A stretch of 64,000 nt of DNA. Origin: Dysidea avara. Lineage: Eukaryota > Porifera > Demospongiae > Dictyoceratida > Dysideidae. The stretch's first letter is position 1, and each line of letters starts with the position of its first letter. Below the pieces are notes generated by a model. That model searched no databases and was not told where the DNA came from. It saw nothing but the letters and a program-made list of their open reading frames with translations. Of this stretch, positions 1-14,200 are shown piece by piece. The translations under genes were made by a program, and so were the position numbers. The DNA is taken from positions 34,366,603 through 34,430,602 of the forward strand of contig NC_089280.1 of the NCBI RefSeq assembly GCF_963678975.1, written 5' to 3'.

Positions 1-1130
1 CTAACTCCACATCATTTGACTGTATTATTGAGTTTTTTCAGACTGTAGTTATAAATTTCCAGCATCAGAATGCCAATTCTTTCTGTACCACTCCCTCAGG
101 TGATGATGATAATGGTTTCTCTTTTAATGAAATGACTGTTCCAGCAGTTTTATCTCACATTAACAGACTTGATGTTAAAAAGTCTACAGGCCCTGATGGC
201 CTATCTTCCACTTTCCTTAAAGAAGTTGCTAGCAAAATTGCTATTCCACTTACTAAATTATTAAACCAATCACTGGAAGATGGTATGGCTGGAAACAGTT
301 TCATATAACTGAAGTTCACAAGGGTGGTGATTGCAATGATCCCAGTAATTACAGGCCCATATCTGTGGTTCCTGTCATTGCCAAAGTGCTAGAAAAGATA
401 GTGTCAATTCAATTTAGTTGATACTTGGAGCTAAACAAACTACTTCATCTACGGCTCAACGTTTTCCCTAAAAGTCTTCAGGGCTTCCTAGCATCTCAAT
501 AAATGATTCTAACCTGAAATCAGTGCAAAAACATAAGTATTTGGGTGTTGTTTTTGACTGTAAGTTATCACAGACCCACCATGTATCTCAAGTTTTCAAG
601 AGAATGTCATACTCTCTTTACTTTATTAGCTGTCACGACATTGTCTTGCTAAAGTTATTGTTAGATACGTTAGTCTTATCTCACTTACACTATGCCCTTC
701 CTGTATGGGGTCCTCCACTCTGTCAACAATCCTTGCATTGTTTGAAACATATGCAAAACCGGGCAGTGCGGATGTCCATGCAGCTATCCTATCTAAGTTT
801 GACCATCTATCTCACAACTCAGTTGGTTACCATTTAAGAAATTCATTCAATTTCAGTCTTCTTGACTATTGTTTTGTCAATACCACCGAGTCAATATATT
901 CCTTTGTCACCTCCAATTCAATTTGGTCGCTGCCATTCCCAATGTAATACCAGGACAAATGACTTATTTGTTAATTCCCAGAGGCTGCATCTTGCAGAAT
1001 TTTTTTTTAGGTTGCTGCTGCTCGCTGGTGGAATGCAATACCATCTGACTTCCATCCTGCCATCAAAGATCTCCACTACCAGCAATTCCACCATGATTGT
1101 CGTGCATATTTACTTTATAATTTGTAACAT
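1..1130 (+). pseudogene. Decayed non-LTR (LINE-type) retrotransposon, reverse transcriptase remnant
   Basis: Around 130-290 the translation reads like the start of a LINE reverse transcriptase palm, including KKSTGPDGLSSTFLKE and LTKLLNQSLEDG. Around 312-410 another frame gives NYRPISVVPVIAKVLEKIV, the next conserved RT block. From about 523 the reading frame resumes with KYLGVVFDCKLS and a thumb-like region ending near SHLHYALPVWGP and QNRAVRM. The catalytic YADD block expected between these parts is missing, so there is an internal deletion plus frameshifts and stops. The copy is inactive and its 5' end lies outside the window. The clade (Jockey/CR1-like or other) was not determined. Confidence 0.85.
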
Positions 1131-1295
1131 TTAGTTTGTATTTGTTGTCTGTTTTGTAATGTAAATTTTTATTTTTGTATTATGTGTTCAGTTGTTCTTG
1201 CTGGTATATTGTGTGTTTAGCTAATTTTTGTACTGTGTGTTTACTGAGTACATTTCTAGAGACTTTGTACAAACGTTACACCTCAGTAAGTTACA

Positions 1296-1314
1296 TGCAC
1301 ACACACACAACACA

Positions 1315-1384
<70 letters not shown>
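1296..1384. repeat. (CA)n microsatellite
   Basis: An almost pure CA dinucleotide run follows the retrotransposon remnant. It generates spurious His-Thr and Val-Cys reading frames on the two strands. Confidence 0.97.
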
Positions 1385-1387
<3 letters not shown>

Positions 1388-2662
1388 GCAAAGCAAAGCC
1401 TTTGGCTATTGTGCTACTATGGTCAGAACTAGGACACATGTATGCTACTAAGGTGCTTAGAGTCAGTGCAGACAAATCCTCCTGGCGCAGGACAAGTAAT
1501 CCGCAGGGGGTTGTTTCCCCAGTTGGCATCAGGTCCCATTAATACAGCTGGGTATACTGGAGCAACATAAGTATTAAGGAAACAATAGTGAACTTAAAAC
1601 CTTTTGATTACCGGCCCTTCATAATAGATGGTATACTATGAAGGTACAAACTAAACTACAGGCTTTAATGCACAACACCTCACACTGTTAATATACTGAC
1701 TCTATGTCAACCCCCTTGTGTAGTAGTACTTCAGGCTTGACTGTCTTTGATGGGCCTTAATTATTAAGTTTCTTTGTTAGTCTTGCTCCAGACTATGTGA
1801 GCTGTTCTTATATCTCACCGGAGTACTATTTGCAGTAAGGTTTGAATTTAGGGCATCTCAGTGATGACAGTGACGCTTTATCTCAAAGGCGAGTCCCATG
1901 CATCCTTCTCGCTGGCACGTATATCTACTTAAGCAAAATTTCTAGAATCATTGCTGAACAGTAGATACAGTGATATAGTTTTGACACGAACCTCTGAATC
2001 AGCTACGCCTTAAAGCCACTCATTAAAATGTGGTGAATTTACTGAGTACGTTTCCAGAGATGTAGTATGACCACTGCACATCATGAAGTCTGAGTATAAT
2101 GTTTACTCCTTTGGTGGAGTTTATACCCGTGGAGTAAGAGATCTTAGTGTAAAATTTAAGCTTTGTAAGTATAAAGTTTATACTACAGTTTTTGCAGTGC
2201 AGTTGACAAACCTCTAGCAATTCTTCTCTTGTACAGCTGCACCTCATGCTGGAATTCTGTGTTCTCCTGCATGCATTTATTAGCCATACAAGAAACAAGT
2301 ATGCCCATAGTAAATGCTTGTAGTATGCACTTAATATATATGTGAAGTTAGCAACCCGACTTTACGGTAGGTTATTCATGTTCTAAAAAGAAAAATAAGA
2401 TTAGGAGACGCAATAGTTTGGAGACAAGGATGGATGAACTGATTTAGTTCATATTTGTTATAGAACGTGTCAAGCCCCAAGGCAATATTATTACTAATGT
2501 CTGAAAAACATATTTTCTGGTTTCTGTATACTACATACTTGTCTGCCTTGCAGCAACACCAGCTTTCTTTACTGCAAGACACACCATTTTGTACCTTGAT
2601 TCGTATATTCTTATCTTTTCTGCATATGAGACTATTGCTCATTAGTAATTTGTATGTTGCAG
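1385..2662. other. No recognisable gene; possible region for missing 5' exons of the receptor phosphatase
   Basis: I see no conserved coding segment here. The first recognised Calx-beta exon starts at 2663 in phase 1, so at least one upstream exon with a signal peptide must exist, here or beyond the left edge. No hydrophobic Met-led exon could be identified. Confidence 0.5.
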
Positions 2663-5277
2663 TATTGGCTATAAGCTTTTCATCAACAAGTTTTAATGGA
2701 TCAGAATCATCTGGTGAAGTGTTAGTGACTATTGTGATGTCAGGAGGAACTGCTGATAGAAACATTGATATATCCATCTGGTTGAATGGGATAACTACAA
2801 CAGGTCAGTTCAATGTTATGTAAGTATAATACCATTTAATTTTTTGCAGCCCATATATTACATATTTTTCAGGACTGAATATTTTATATCCTGTAGTAAT
2901 AAATTGCACCTAACTATTTGAGTGCTCATAGGCTCATGCACATACTGCATGATCATACAATATACCTACTCATCAATAGATATGCTTTTTACAAGCATGT
3001 ATATCCAGTCTACAATACTGTGATTGACTAATTGTAAACACAACATTGTTTTGTATAGAAAATGAGTACCTAATGTAGAAGTAGAATGGATATAATAGAA
3101 AGCTCAATGCTGTTATAATAAAAATTCAAATTTAGATGTTTAATAGAATGAAACACATCATGATACTATGGCTAAGCACTTCTAGCATTAAATAACAAGT
3201 TGAAAGGTAGTTCTGCGTGTGTATACATATTTAGGCATTTGCCTGTAAATTCATATTATTATTGCATTCACAGAAGGAAGTGATTTCACCTCTACTCCTC
3301 TCAATGCTACAATTCCTGCTGGAGCCACTACCACCACAGTGAGAGTACCAGTGATGAGTGATGATATTGTTGAGGGAAATGAGACATTTAATATGAGCTT
3401 AAATGTACCATCATCACTTGGTCCTGGAATAGTAGCTGGTTCTGTTACTAGTGCAACTGGAATAATACTGGACTCTACTACTGGTTGGTGATGTCATAAA
3501 TATCCTCATAATACAAAATTTGTTATAGGCATAAAGGTAAGATTCACACAGAAACAATACACTGGTTCAGAAGATACAGGATTTGTACTGGTAACATTGG
3601 AACTAGTTGGAGGAACATCCAGTAGACCATTTAATGTCACTGTTACTCCATTAGAACAGTCACCAGTGTCTGCTGAAGGTAATAGTGTGTATGATAATGT
3701 GTTGATTGAAGAGTGTTTGACTAACAGGTGGTATTGACTTTAACAATACTATACTAACCGCTACATTTGGTAGTGAGATGACATCTAGTAGTGTTAATGT
3801 ATCAGTAATGGATGATATGTTAGCAGAAGGAAGAAATGAAACATTTAATTTGATGTTAAGTGTACCATCATCACTTGGTCCAGCAATAACAGCAGGTGGT
3901 AGAAATAGATCAATAGGAGTTATCATTGATACTACCAGTGAGTGTATAAAGTGTTATTAGAATATGAGTAATGTGTTGTGTAGTGTTGGTAGTGGAGTTT
4001 GGATCAGATGAATTTGTTGGTTCAGAGTCATCAGGACATGTAGAAGTTGTAGTGATAATATCAGGAGGATCATCTACCATACCTATTGAAGTAGTGGTGA
4101 ATCCAAGACAAATAAGAAAGTCAGCAAGAGGTGAGAGATACATTAACAAGTAACACAATGTATGAACTAGTGATTACTGTACTGTGATAGGATCAGGTGT
4201 AGACTTTGACTCTAATCCAATTACTATAATATTTGGTGTTAGAGAAGTGAGTAAAAGAGTTAATATATCAGTGAGTTGTGATGAAGAGGTAGAAGGAGAA
4301 GAGAAATTTGATATTAGTTTATCACCACCACGTAATAATTCTCAAGTGTCCTTAATGAAGAATAAACAGAAAAAGGTAGTAAGGATCACAGATAGTACAG
4401 GTCAGTAATGAAGTAGTAGTCAGTGTTGGTGATAATATTATACAGTTGAGGTGAACTTTAACAAGTCATCATATGAAGTAAGGGAAGACAGTGATGAAGT
4501 GATGATAATGTTAGTACTGAATCAAACCTTATTTGAACCATTCGATGTGATGATCAGTTTAATGGATGTGACTACTAAAGGTAAATGATAAATTGTTTGT
4601 TTACAGACATTGTATATTTTCAATGCAGGAGAGAATGATTATAGAGGAAGTACCATCACTGTTTCTGTACCAGCTAATAAGATATCAACATCTTTTCTTA
4701 TAAACATCACTAATGACAAAATTGCAGAATGTGATGAAACACTTAAAATAACTCTTAGTGCTATAACCTCCAATTGTCGAATTATTAGTGGAAGTGATGA
4801 TACTAGTGAAGTGATGATAAGAGATGATGATGGTAGGAGAAGTGTTAGTGATTATGTTGTGTTATTACTGACCAACAGGTGTAATGTTATCATTTGATCA
4901 ATCACAATATTCTATTGAAGAGAACATGACACCATTATCAGTTGGTCTAATACTAAACAGGACAACCTCTGAAGATGTTATAGTAGAAGTTAGTGTGAAT
5001 GATGGATCAGCCAAAGGTAGTAGTTATTATTGTTGATGTAAAGTTGAGAGATATTCTACTACAGCTGGTATTGACTATGATAGATCAGGAGCTCCACTAG
5101 TGTTTAATGTGACTATTAGTAGTGGAATGACATCTTCATCATTTGATGTGAACATCACTGACAATATGATGCAAGATGGAGATAAGATGTTCTCCATTAC
5201 CATTACACTAATGTCAACTTGTTTACCAATAACCATCAAGTCTGATACTACCAGTGTGACTATCATTGATGATGAAG
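2663..5277 (+). other. Calx-beta block A (5 domains, 10 exons) of the receptor phosphatase
   Basis: Exons: 2663-2803, 3274-3483, 3529-3678, 3728-3937, 3984-4130, 4191-4400, 4446-4580, 4629-4832, 4879-5016, 5065-5277. Each Calx-beta domain is split over two exons: a shorter one (45-50 codons) with the first beta strands (VxFxxxxYxVxEDxD type) and a longer one (68-71 codons) with the acidic DxxxEGNETF or DxIAECDET motif and a closing DDDG or DDEG. All are phase 1-1. Calx-beta domains bind Ca2+ through such acidic loops in Na/Ca exchangers and integrin beta-4; calcium binding here is inferred. The short introns (about 45-60 bp) match those of block B closely. Confidence 0.88.
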
Positions 5278-8200
5278 GTATATTAGTAGTGTTGGACTTG
5301 CACATTACCAAACCTGAAAACCTGTTTTTAAGCGTGTTTGCACAGTAATATGCTACATATGTTTTATATTAGTATAGTTAAAAGTTATTAATCTAACTAG
5401 TAGGGATCCAAGTGATGAAACAAGAGATGAATGATAGTGTAATACCATCATTTATCGCTACTAAAAATTTAGGATTTTTTTTGTGTGGTTGTTTTATTAA
5501 CTGTTTTTGTAATATAAAAAATTATCATGACTGGTGAACCACGTGCATACTGCATCAAAAGAAAGAAATGGCATTGCGCATCCCAGCTATCAATTGTCAT
5601 CTGAAAAGTGAAGTGTCCATTACATTTCATTGTCAGCTATGTTCAACCCATTACACAGCATTACAAATCAAGAACTGTTCAAAAAGCACCTCTGTAATCA
5701 AAGTAGCCACTATGAAAAATACAGATAATTTTTGTTACCAAGGGAAGCCATCACATGCTACCACCAAATCAATACCTTTGCTGTCTAACTTTGTTCTACT
5801 TTGATAATCAACAGATTATTAACCAAAATTACATGAATACACCACACAAACAACAATAAGTTCAAATTCGGTCTGTAATGTTGTAATGCCTTATATTGGT
5901 TGCAAAGTAAAACCCATGGAGTTATGGTATGGACTATCTGCACCTAAATATTGAAAAAATAACCAAGCTGAATAAAGGCCTCTCGTGATTAAAAGTGACA
6001 AAAGCAAAAATGGTGGCCAAGAAATAAGTGAGGTGATGTTAATAACAATAATGCCATGGTTATTAGGGAATTATTATTAGATTTAAGTGACAATAAGATA
6101 GCTGCAGCCATTCATCACTGCCACTTTAAATTTTTTAACTCTTGGTTGCAGTTTTTGGCTGTTTTGGTGAAGATTACTTATTACCGTTACCAATGAGTAA
6201 CTTACAATATGCATGGTAGTACTGTCATACAGTGTGGTAGTGCTATATAGTAGGGATCCCCCAAACAAAATGACATCTCCCAAAATACTTCCACCATATA
6301 AATACTTTACATGATGAAAATGCACCATTAAGAAAGAGTTTTAGTGCTTATGTCAAATCTACTCTTTACAAAAGCAAGAAAACCCTTACATAAGACCGAA
6401 TGTTGCAAAAATTGCTAGCCTGCCAACCTGACCACAGTTGCAAGGCTAAAAGCTAAACAACACATTGTACAGTCACCATTTTTATGCCACAATGCCTAAC
6501 TTCATCTGGCATGTGACTTTTTGGTTCCAACAAGTGTCTACCCTCTATTCCTTGTCTTTCCTTTTATCTTCAATCATGCTAGTTGTCATTTTCTTCATGC
6601 AATGAAACTACGGTATATCAGGCATTAAATATCTGTATTGACACTTATTAAATTCCATTAAATTATTTGAAACGCTTATACTACTGTAAGAGATAGTAGA
6701 CACCTATAGAGACACCTTTAGGTGCACAATAGGTTTGTCACTTCACAATTACCATACTCCTTAGTGATCTAAACAATTGAGCTGGCAACCATGCCCTTTA
6801 TATATATATATATGTAATAGTTATACCACGGGCACGAGTACTTTGCCTGATATATACGCTCAAGCATGAGGAGTGCGTATAGTATACAGGCAAAGCACGA
6901 GTGCCCATGGTATAACTAACATGTTCTACTTTAGCATGTAGACCCACCTAATTGGCAAAATCTTTAGTTGCTATACCCTTCTCTTATATAGGGAACCAAG
7001 TAAGCTGTGATTGTGGGACTGAATTTTGCCAAACAAACTGTGATTGTGGGATTCAATTTTAATACATCAAACAGTAGTTTGATTTTATTGTTGCTAATAC
7101 AATTTAAGAGACTAGTGTTAATTGTGTTACTTTAATTGCTACATTTACAAAAGTGAAAAAAAAGAAAACTACTGTTAATGTATTAAAATTGAATCTCACA
7201 ATCACAGGTTGTTTGGCAGAATTCAATCCAACAATCACAGCTTGCTTGATTCTCTATATAAGAGAAGAGGACAACAGTAAAACATCAAAGAAATCTCATG
7301 ATTTCTGGATATAGTGTGCACACCTATTAGTGTCTCAAGTTAACGAGATATACGCACTGGCGGCAGTGCATATATCTCGTTAAGGCAGTGTGTAATGAGA
7401 TATGTACCGCGCCACCGGCACTTGTGCTATGCTGCACAAAACCGCAGCCAGTGCAATATCTGTATATTGCACTGCGGTCGGTGCATTATAACTTATAATG
7501 CACTCGTTGTGGTCTACAAAACCGCAATCAGTACGTTATAAGTTGTAATGCACTCGCTGCGGTCTGCAGCAGTGCAATATACAAATTATGGCACTGGCGG
7601 TGCCTTTGAACTGCCCACGCAGAGTGGTACATTTAATAGTTATTCCATGGTTGTAAGGGATTTTGCTGATATATACACCCAAAGCCTGAGGGCTGCAGGC
7701 CTGAGGGCTGCGGGTGTATATGTCAGCAAAATCCCAAGCAGCCATGGTATAAGTGATATATATCACTTGGGGCGCACTTACCTATAGCGCACTCACTAAC
7801 GAGTACTCATCCCGTTTGTTTTATACAGTAGCATCTGAAAATCGATTGTGGTTTTAAAAGCGTGGGCAAATAGCCATCAAAACGTTGTCCATATGTTAAA
7901 ACGTCTTTATTACGTTACTATGCTTCAACACGCTATGTTAGAAAACTTGCGATTGTGGGATTGAGTTTATATTGTTATCATTTTTGTACTAAGTTAAGCC
8001 AACTAACTTCGCTATTGGGACAGTAAGTAAGTTATTATATTAAGTTAAGTACTTAGGACTGTAAGTTACTAACCTATTTCAGCGTAGCAGTAGTAGTTTT
8101 GCCGTTCTGTGGTCTGTTCAAAGGCTGATACATGGTGGGTAGAAATATGCATCCACAATCGCCCAAACAATTATTTTGTGTCTTCGTTATCCTTTACTAA

Positions 8201-11200
8201 CAACCGACTACTCCATCTTAGTGAATATACTCAGCTTAGCAACCACTACAAAATCGAGTCCCACAATATAAAGCTCTATGTCGCTCAATATAACGAGTCA
8301 AAGTGTATCGTTTCTTTGAACTGGCTGGGCATCGAAGTCATTGGCAAACCACTTTCCCACAATATCTTGATATTGCCCGGGAAATATTCGAGTTAAACAC
8401 TGAGCAGCGCATTTGAACACCCATGCTAAAGTGGTATATATATATATACTAGCTGCGGTACCTGCCCTTCGTGCAGGTGGCGCTAAATGATTGATATAAT
8501 ATTGTGCCTGCCCTTCAAATATTGTAGTTGTTTGTACTTAACCACACATGTACTGCTGTAGAATCAAAATACACTCTAGTGTGTATGTCTGTGATCCATT
8601 CAGCTCACCAATTGTAACACTAGTAATATTATTGATGCAGCAGGCATTCAAGTTCTGTGTAATCCTTTTGACATTGACACACACATGTTGTAAAAAAATA
8701 AAACAAACAGCAAGTGTACATATGTGACATATGAATGTCCATATGATTGATCAACTGAATACACAATGAAGTTGAATGCACACTGAAGTTGAATGCACAC
8801 TGAAGTTGAATGCACACTGAAGTTGAATGCACACTGAAGTTGAATGCACACTGAAGTTGAATGCACACTGAAGTTGAATGCACACTGAAGTTACCAGCTG
8901 ATCATGTGACTCAGGGCATTAAAACTAGACTAAAGGCAGGCCTGCGAATACCCACAGTTTACCACTGTTAATCCATCTGCTGTGCCCAATTGCAAATTAT
9001 AAATTTCATCCTACTCACATGGAAGTTTATTACCGGCGTACAGTAACTCCAGTTTCTTGACTCACTCATAGCCTAGTTTGTCTTTGGCTCATTCAAAGCC
9101 ATATTCCTATCCCATTCCTTTCAGGCCTGCATTGTTTGTACTCTTCTCCAGAGTTCATATTCCGGGATGCCAAAGATATCACTCCTCTTCAGTCACAAGT
9201 TGGTGTTGTTTGACAAAAACAGACGTCTCTCCAGGCAGAAATGCCTCATTGTTACTCTTCTACTTTGTTGTGATCCACCTATTTACCATTCTAGAAGCAC
9301 AGAAACTTGCTTTCCTTCATTGTGCATTGTTTAGAATTGTTCAACACGTCACACGTGTCTGTTGTCATCACTATTGACATAGCAACGGGATTGCAAGGTA
9401 AGCGTGTTTCCGTAAATTTATGTTATATTATACTTTGACTTTCCTGTCTGTTTGCTTTCTTGGTGAATTATAAGGTTAGTTCATTAGCTGTAGGCATGAA
9501 TCCACCTTAGGATAGATAATTTGGAGTAAAGAGTACGCTTGTAGAGTTTGAAGTTAATTACTGACGAAATGTGGGTATGGCACTTGTCAGAAAACGTTGA
9601 AGACTTCTGTGCCCATAGTGAAACTATAGCAGTAGAATTGCCGTGTAAATACCACTAAAGGGTGTTAATTATGCTGTAGATCAATACTGTGGGGCTGCAG
9701 TTGCCACTCCATGTAGTGAGAAGTAGCTGTGCTCGAAAAACATGTTTACGAAGTTACAGTAATGGCGAATTTTCGGGGCTGTACAGCAAACAGAAATTTC
9801 TTTTAATAAACTCCTTGGTGCCAGTTTGATAGCGATCAATATGCAGTAAATCCAGGGTCAATCGGTGCTACCGTTCGAGAGTTAACTGGATCACGGACAG
9901 ACAGACAGCAATTCAGCTTTATATAGTAGATATTAGTCCATCTAACATGAAATACAGCATCAACAACGAAAAAACACTTACCGGTAACCAGATATAGATT
10001 TTTTTTTAATTGCCAAAACTTGAAATTTGGTCTGCCTCACTCACTCACTCACTAACTCACTCACTCACTCACTTCCTCCCTCGCTCGCTCACTCGCTCAC
10101 TCACTAACTGACCACAGTTGCAAGCCTAGAGGCCAACAAAGCAGTGCACGGCCACCATTTTATGACACAATAATAAGCTCAACAGTGGGATGTGCCTTTT
10201 CGGGTTCCGACGAGTGTAGGCCCTCATCACCTTGTCATTTCTTTGGTCTTCAATCAGGCTGCTTGTCTTCTTCATCCAACGAAACCATATTGAGGTGTTA
10301 ATTTTCCATATCAACATTTTCTTTCAGCAGCATATTTAGATGCCACATAATCATTTCAGAGCTGGATTTCAGAAGCGCTTCAGTCCCAGCGCTACTATAA
10401 GAGGTATACTATAGTATGTTCACGTTGAGCTGAATCCTCAAAAACATTTAATAACTCATGGATGTAATTACACATGATCTTGAAATTTGGCTCATTTGTA
10501 GTACTGCTTGATCCGCTAAAAATATTTCAAAATCTTTTTGCTCAAATGTGACATAATATTTACGGCCAATCAAAATTTTCACAATACATTTCCTATGGGG
10601 AATCCATATAAGTACAGTGTCCATTACAGCCCTTTCCTGAACTTGTAATGTAGCCAAACCGTACGTGTCTGTTGTTGACACCTTTGCTGTTACCAAAAAT
10701 CATCTGGTTGGCTGAAATGTTACCTCTGTTGAGAAAAAAATCTACTTTTAATTTTTAGCTGTTTTTCAGGATTCAGCTCAACGTGAACGTACTATAGCTA
10801 GATATCTACAACTTCGCGATTGGGATCCCGTTCCGACCACACCCATCAAAGAAAGATCTAGGTGGACTAATAATGATAGAGTGCAGAGACCACACCTCTT
10901 AACAATCTGCTAAACAGTAAACAAGATGACCTCTATTGGTCTGACTAGCTGCATACCGCTTGGTTGACTTAAGATACTCTAATACAACAGTCACTCTAAT
11001 ACAACAGTCATGTATGATATTCTAATAGAACAGTCACAAGTTACAACAAAAAAAAACTAGTATTTTAAAATTTGTTAATTTAAAAATGAAGTAGGGGTCT
11101 ATTCAGTAAAAAGTAGTGAAACAAGAGATGAATGATGGTATTACAGTATAGCTCGGTGAGAAAGTCCCTACTTTGGCACATTACCTATTTTGTCCAATGC

Positions 11201-14200
11201 CAAAGTAGGGACTTTCCCACCCAGCTACGTATGCTGTAATACCATCATTCATCTCTTGTTTCACTACTTCTAATTGCATAGATCCCTATACTAGTATGAT
11301 CTAGCTGCACTTTTAGAGATTGAACGTGACAACCGTGTCTTTAATGATCCAGCTGCTCTATTGCAAGTGGGACAAGCGAGCACATCCTTTTATTTGGTCT
11401 GGCTGCACTTATAAGAAAGCATGGTGAAAACAACCATGCCCATTAAAATAGCATGCAAGCCAGAGGCCCACTCTAGATACTCAAATAAAACATCTGTGTA
11501 GAGTATCTAATAGAACAGGCATACATCATACAGTATAATAGTACTGTATAGTAGGGACCACAAAGGAGTAGGCATGGCCCACGAAATAACATCACCCAAA
11601 CCAGCCTCAATTTTCCCTGACGACGATGAGGTAGTATTGGTTAGGTAAAACTAAGCCCAAACAAGCTTTCAGATCAACCCAAAATGCTTTCAACAAGTTG
11701 CTACAAAATTTTTTTTTAATTTTTTTTCTATTGACTGACTGACTGACTGATGCCTTCAGACAAGCGTAACTCGATAACGGCTAAAGCTACAGGTTTGATT
11801 TTTTTGCTGTTTACATTGCTTCAGCGCGAGAGGTGCCTTTTGGCATACCACAGTACATACAATGCATTCTTCATGGACTTACCAGTGTCCTTCTGTGTGT
11901 CTCATTCATCTTTGCTGACAGCAAAATGTGTTGATTTGGCAGTAGTACATGATGGCTTGCCTTCATAATGTAAATCATCCTTATTTTTCATAGTGGCTAT
12001 TTTGATTGCAGAGGTGCTTTTTGAACAGTTCTTGATTCGCACTGCTATGTAATAGATTGAACATAGCTGACAACGAAGCGTAATGGACACTTCACTTTAC
12101 AGACAATAATTGATATAGTTGGTGTATGGTGCCATTTCTTTCTTTTGGTATGCGGGGATTGCAGAGGTGCTTTTCAAACAGTTCTTGATTCAAAATACTG
12201 TGTAACGGGTTGAACATAGTTGACAACGAAGCATAATGGATGCTTCACTTTTCAGACAATAATTGATGTAGCTGGGGCACGCATCATCATTTTCAGATGT
12301 GGTATGCGTGGGTTCACCAGTCATAATAATTATTTGCAAAACAAACAAGTACATAAAAAAAATTGGAATTTTCAACTAGAGTAGGGACCATAGCACATTG
12401 ATAAAAAGTACTGAAACAAGCTGGAGTAGTGTATGATATTAAATCACAGTAAAACAATAAGAAGTGTTATATCCCTATTGTGCATTTCCGTTGTGGTATA
12501 TTGAGCACAGTAGGGATATAACAATTCTTATTGTTTCACTATTTAATATCATGCACTACTCCAGCTTGTTTTAGTACTTTTTATCGATGTGCTATGGTCC
12601 CTACTCCAGTTGAAAATGCCAAATCTATTTTGTATTTGTGTATATTATAGCTATATGCTGTAACGAAATTGACTAAACAGACTGGTATATTTCATAACTA
12701 GTAATTTTAAAAATAGAATAGGGCTAGTAATAAAAGTAGTGGAACAAGGATATGAATGGTATTACAACATAGCTCTGTAAGAAAATTCCTACTTTAGCAC
12801 CGATTAAACAAGCATTACTTGGCAGCATTCTCCAATCGAAATTATATTATTAGACTAAATTAAATGTCCTACTTGGTATTAATCAGCACCTGGTTTTTCA
12901 GAAGCAGTACAATATCAAGTTACATAACAAACAGTTCAATGTGTATGTCACAATAATGTGTGAGTTTTACTCACATTGATCTAATGTATTGTGCAGTGAA
13001 GTTTATTATGACAAGTATACTTGGAAAATCAGGAAGACAGCTTTGAAGCTTTAACCCTTAAACCTGCATAATCCAGAAAACTGGATTTAAACTTAATAAA
13101 TACGCATGCCTTGCACAAATCGCTATAACGTTTGAAGTGTCCATCCTATGGCTTTGCACTTTACATCATTCTACTTGTGATGTAACAAGGATTAAAGTGA
13201 TACCTAGGGTTTTAAACTAATGGTAAATGGTGAGGCCAAAACTAGCCGTGAAAATAACTTTTCGGTAAGGAAACATGCAAACTCTTTACATACCTTTATA
13301 AAACGGTCAATAACTCGATGGTAGTTGCTCCTATCACCTTGCAACAACTTCCATTCGATTCATCATAAAATTCTCCATCAGGCCATATATGATGCACGTG
13401 AGTAAACCCACAATCAAAAGTAAACACATGGTAAGATTTTTGAAACACAGAGACGCCACTCGTTGCTGTTCATCACTTCATGACAAGTAAGCCACTGTAG
13501 TTACAGTGTTCATTTAACCTTTTCCAAGTAGCCCAGTGAACACACTTTTAATCTATGTGTGTTTGTAGGCTGTAAAAATTAAGTTACCCCACCTAGTGTC
13601 ACCATGCATGTTCATATTGTGTAAACATGCATTTCTGAAAAATTCTCTGCAAGTTTAAGGGTTAATTACAATTACAAGTACATACCTGAACTGAAGTCCA
13701 ATGTAGCAGGGAAAGGTGTATTGTTATTTACAAAATTAATTCTTATTGCAAGTATAAGGAAAAATTAATAATTTTAAGTTCGATTGGGAATCATAGAGAA
13801 AAGTAGGCAAACAATTAGCTTCCTACACCTGCAGATATACTATTTAATCCCTGATTCAGTCTATACCTGTGACTAAATTAGGGATTAGATGTCCACTAGT
13901 ATATCTGTAGGTGTAAGCGACCAATCTTGTTTCCCAACTTTTTTTCTATGATCCCTAATCGAACTTACAATTCTTAATTTTTCTTATACTTGTTTGTTTA
14001 CTTTATTTTGTAACATTATTATGACTGGTAAATCTGTGCATACCACATCAAAAGAAAGAGTTAATGTTTTCCACTGAACAAGCACCCCAATTATCAATTA
14101 CTGACTCGAAAGTGAAGTGGCCATTACACTTCACTTTCAGCCTATTTCACAGCATTACAAATGAAGAACAGTAGGAGAAGCGCGTCTGTAATCAATCCAG

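Noticed and set aside
1175..1542. Long reading frames rich in His-Thr or Val-Cys
   Set aside because: They are translations of the CA microsatellite.
8629..8883. Periodic peptide frames on the minus strand ([17 protein letters not shown] units)
   Set aside because: They arise from the 17-bp tandem repeat; no splice context or conserved domain.
8762..8893. Possible CRISPR-like array
   Set aside because: The units are directly adjacent without spacers, and this is a metazoan genome.
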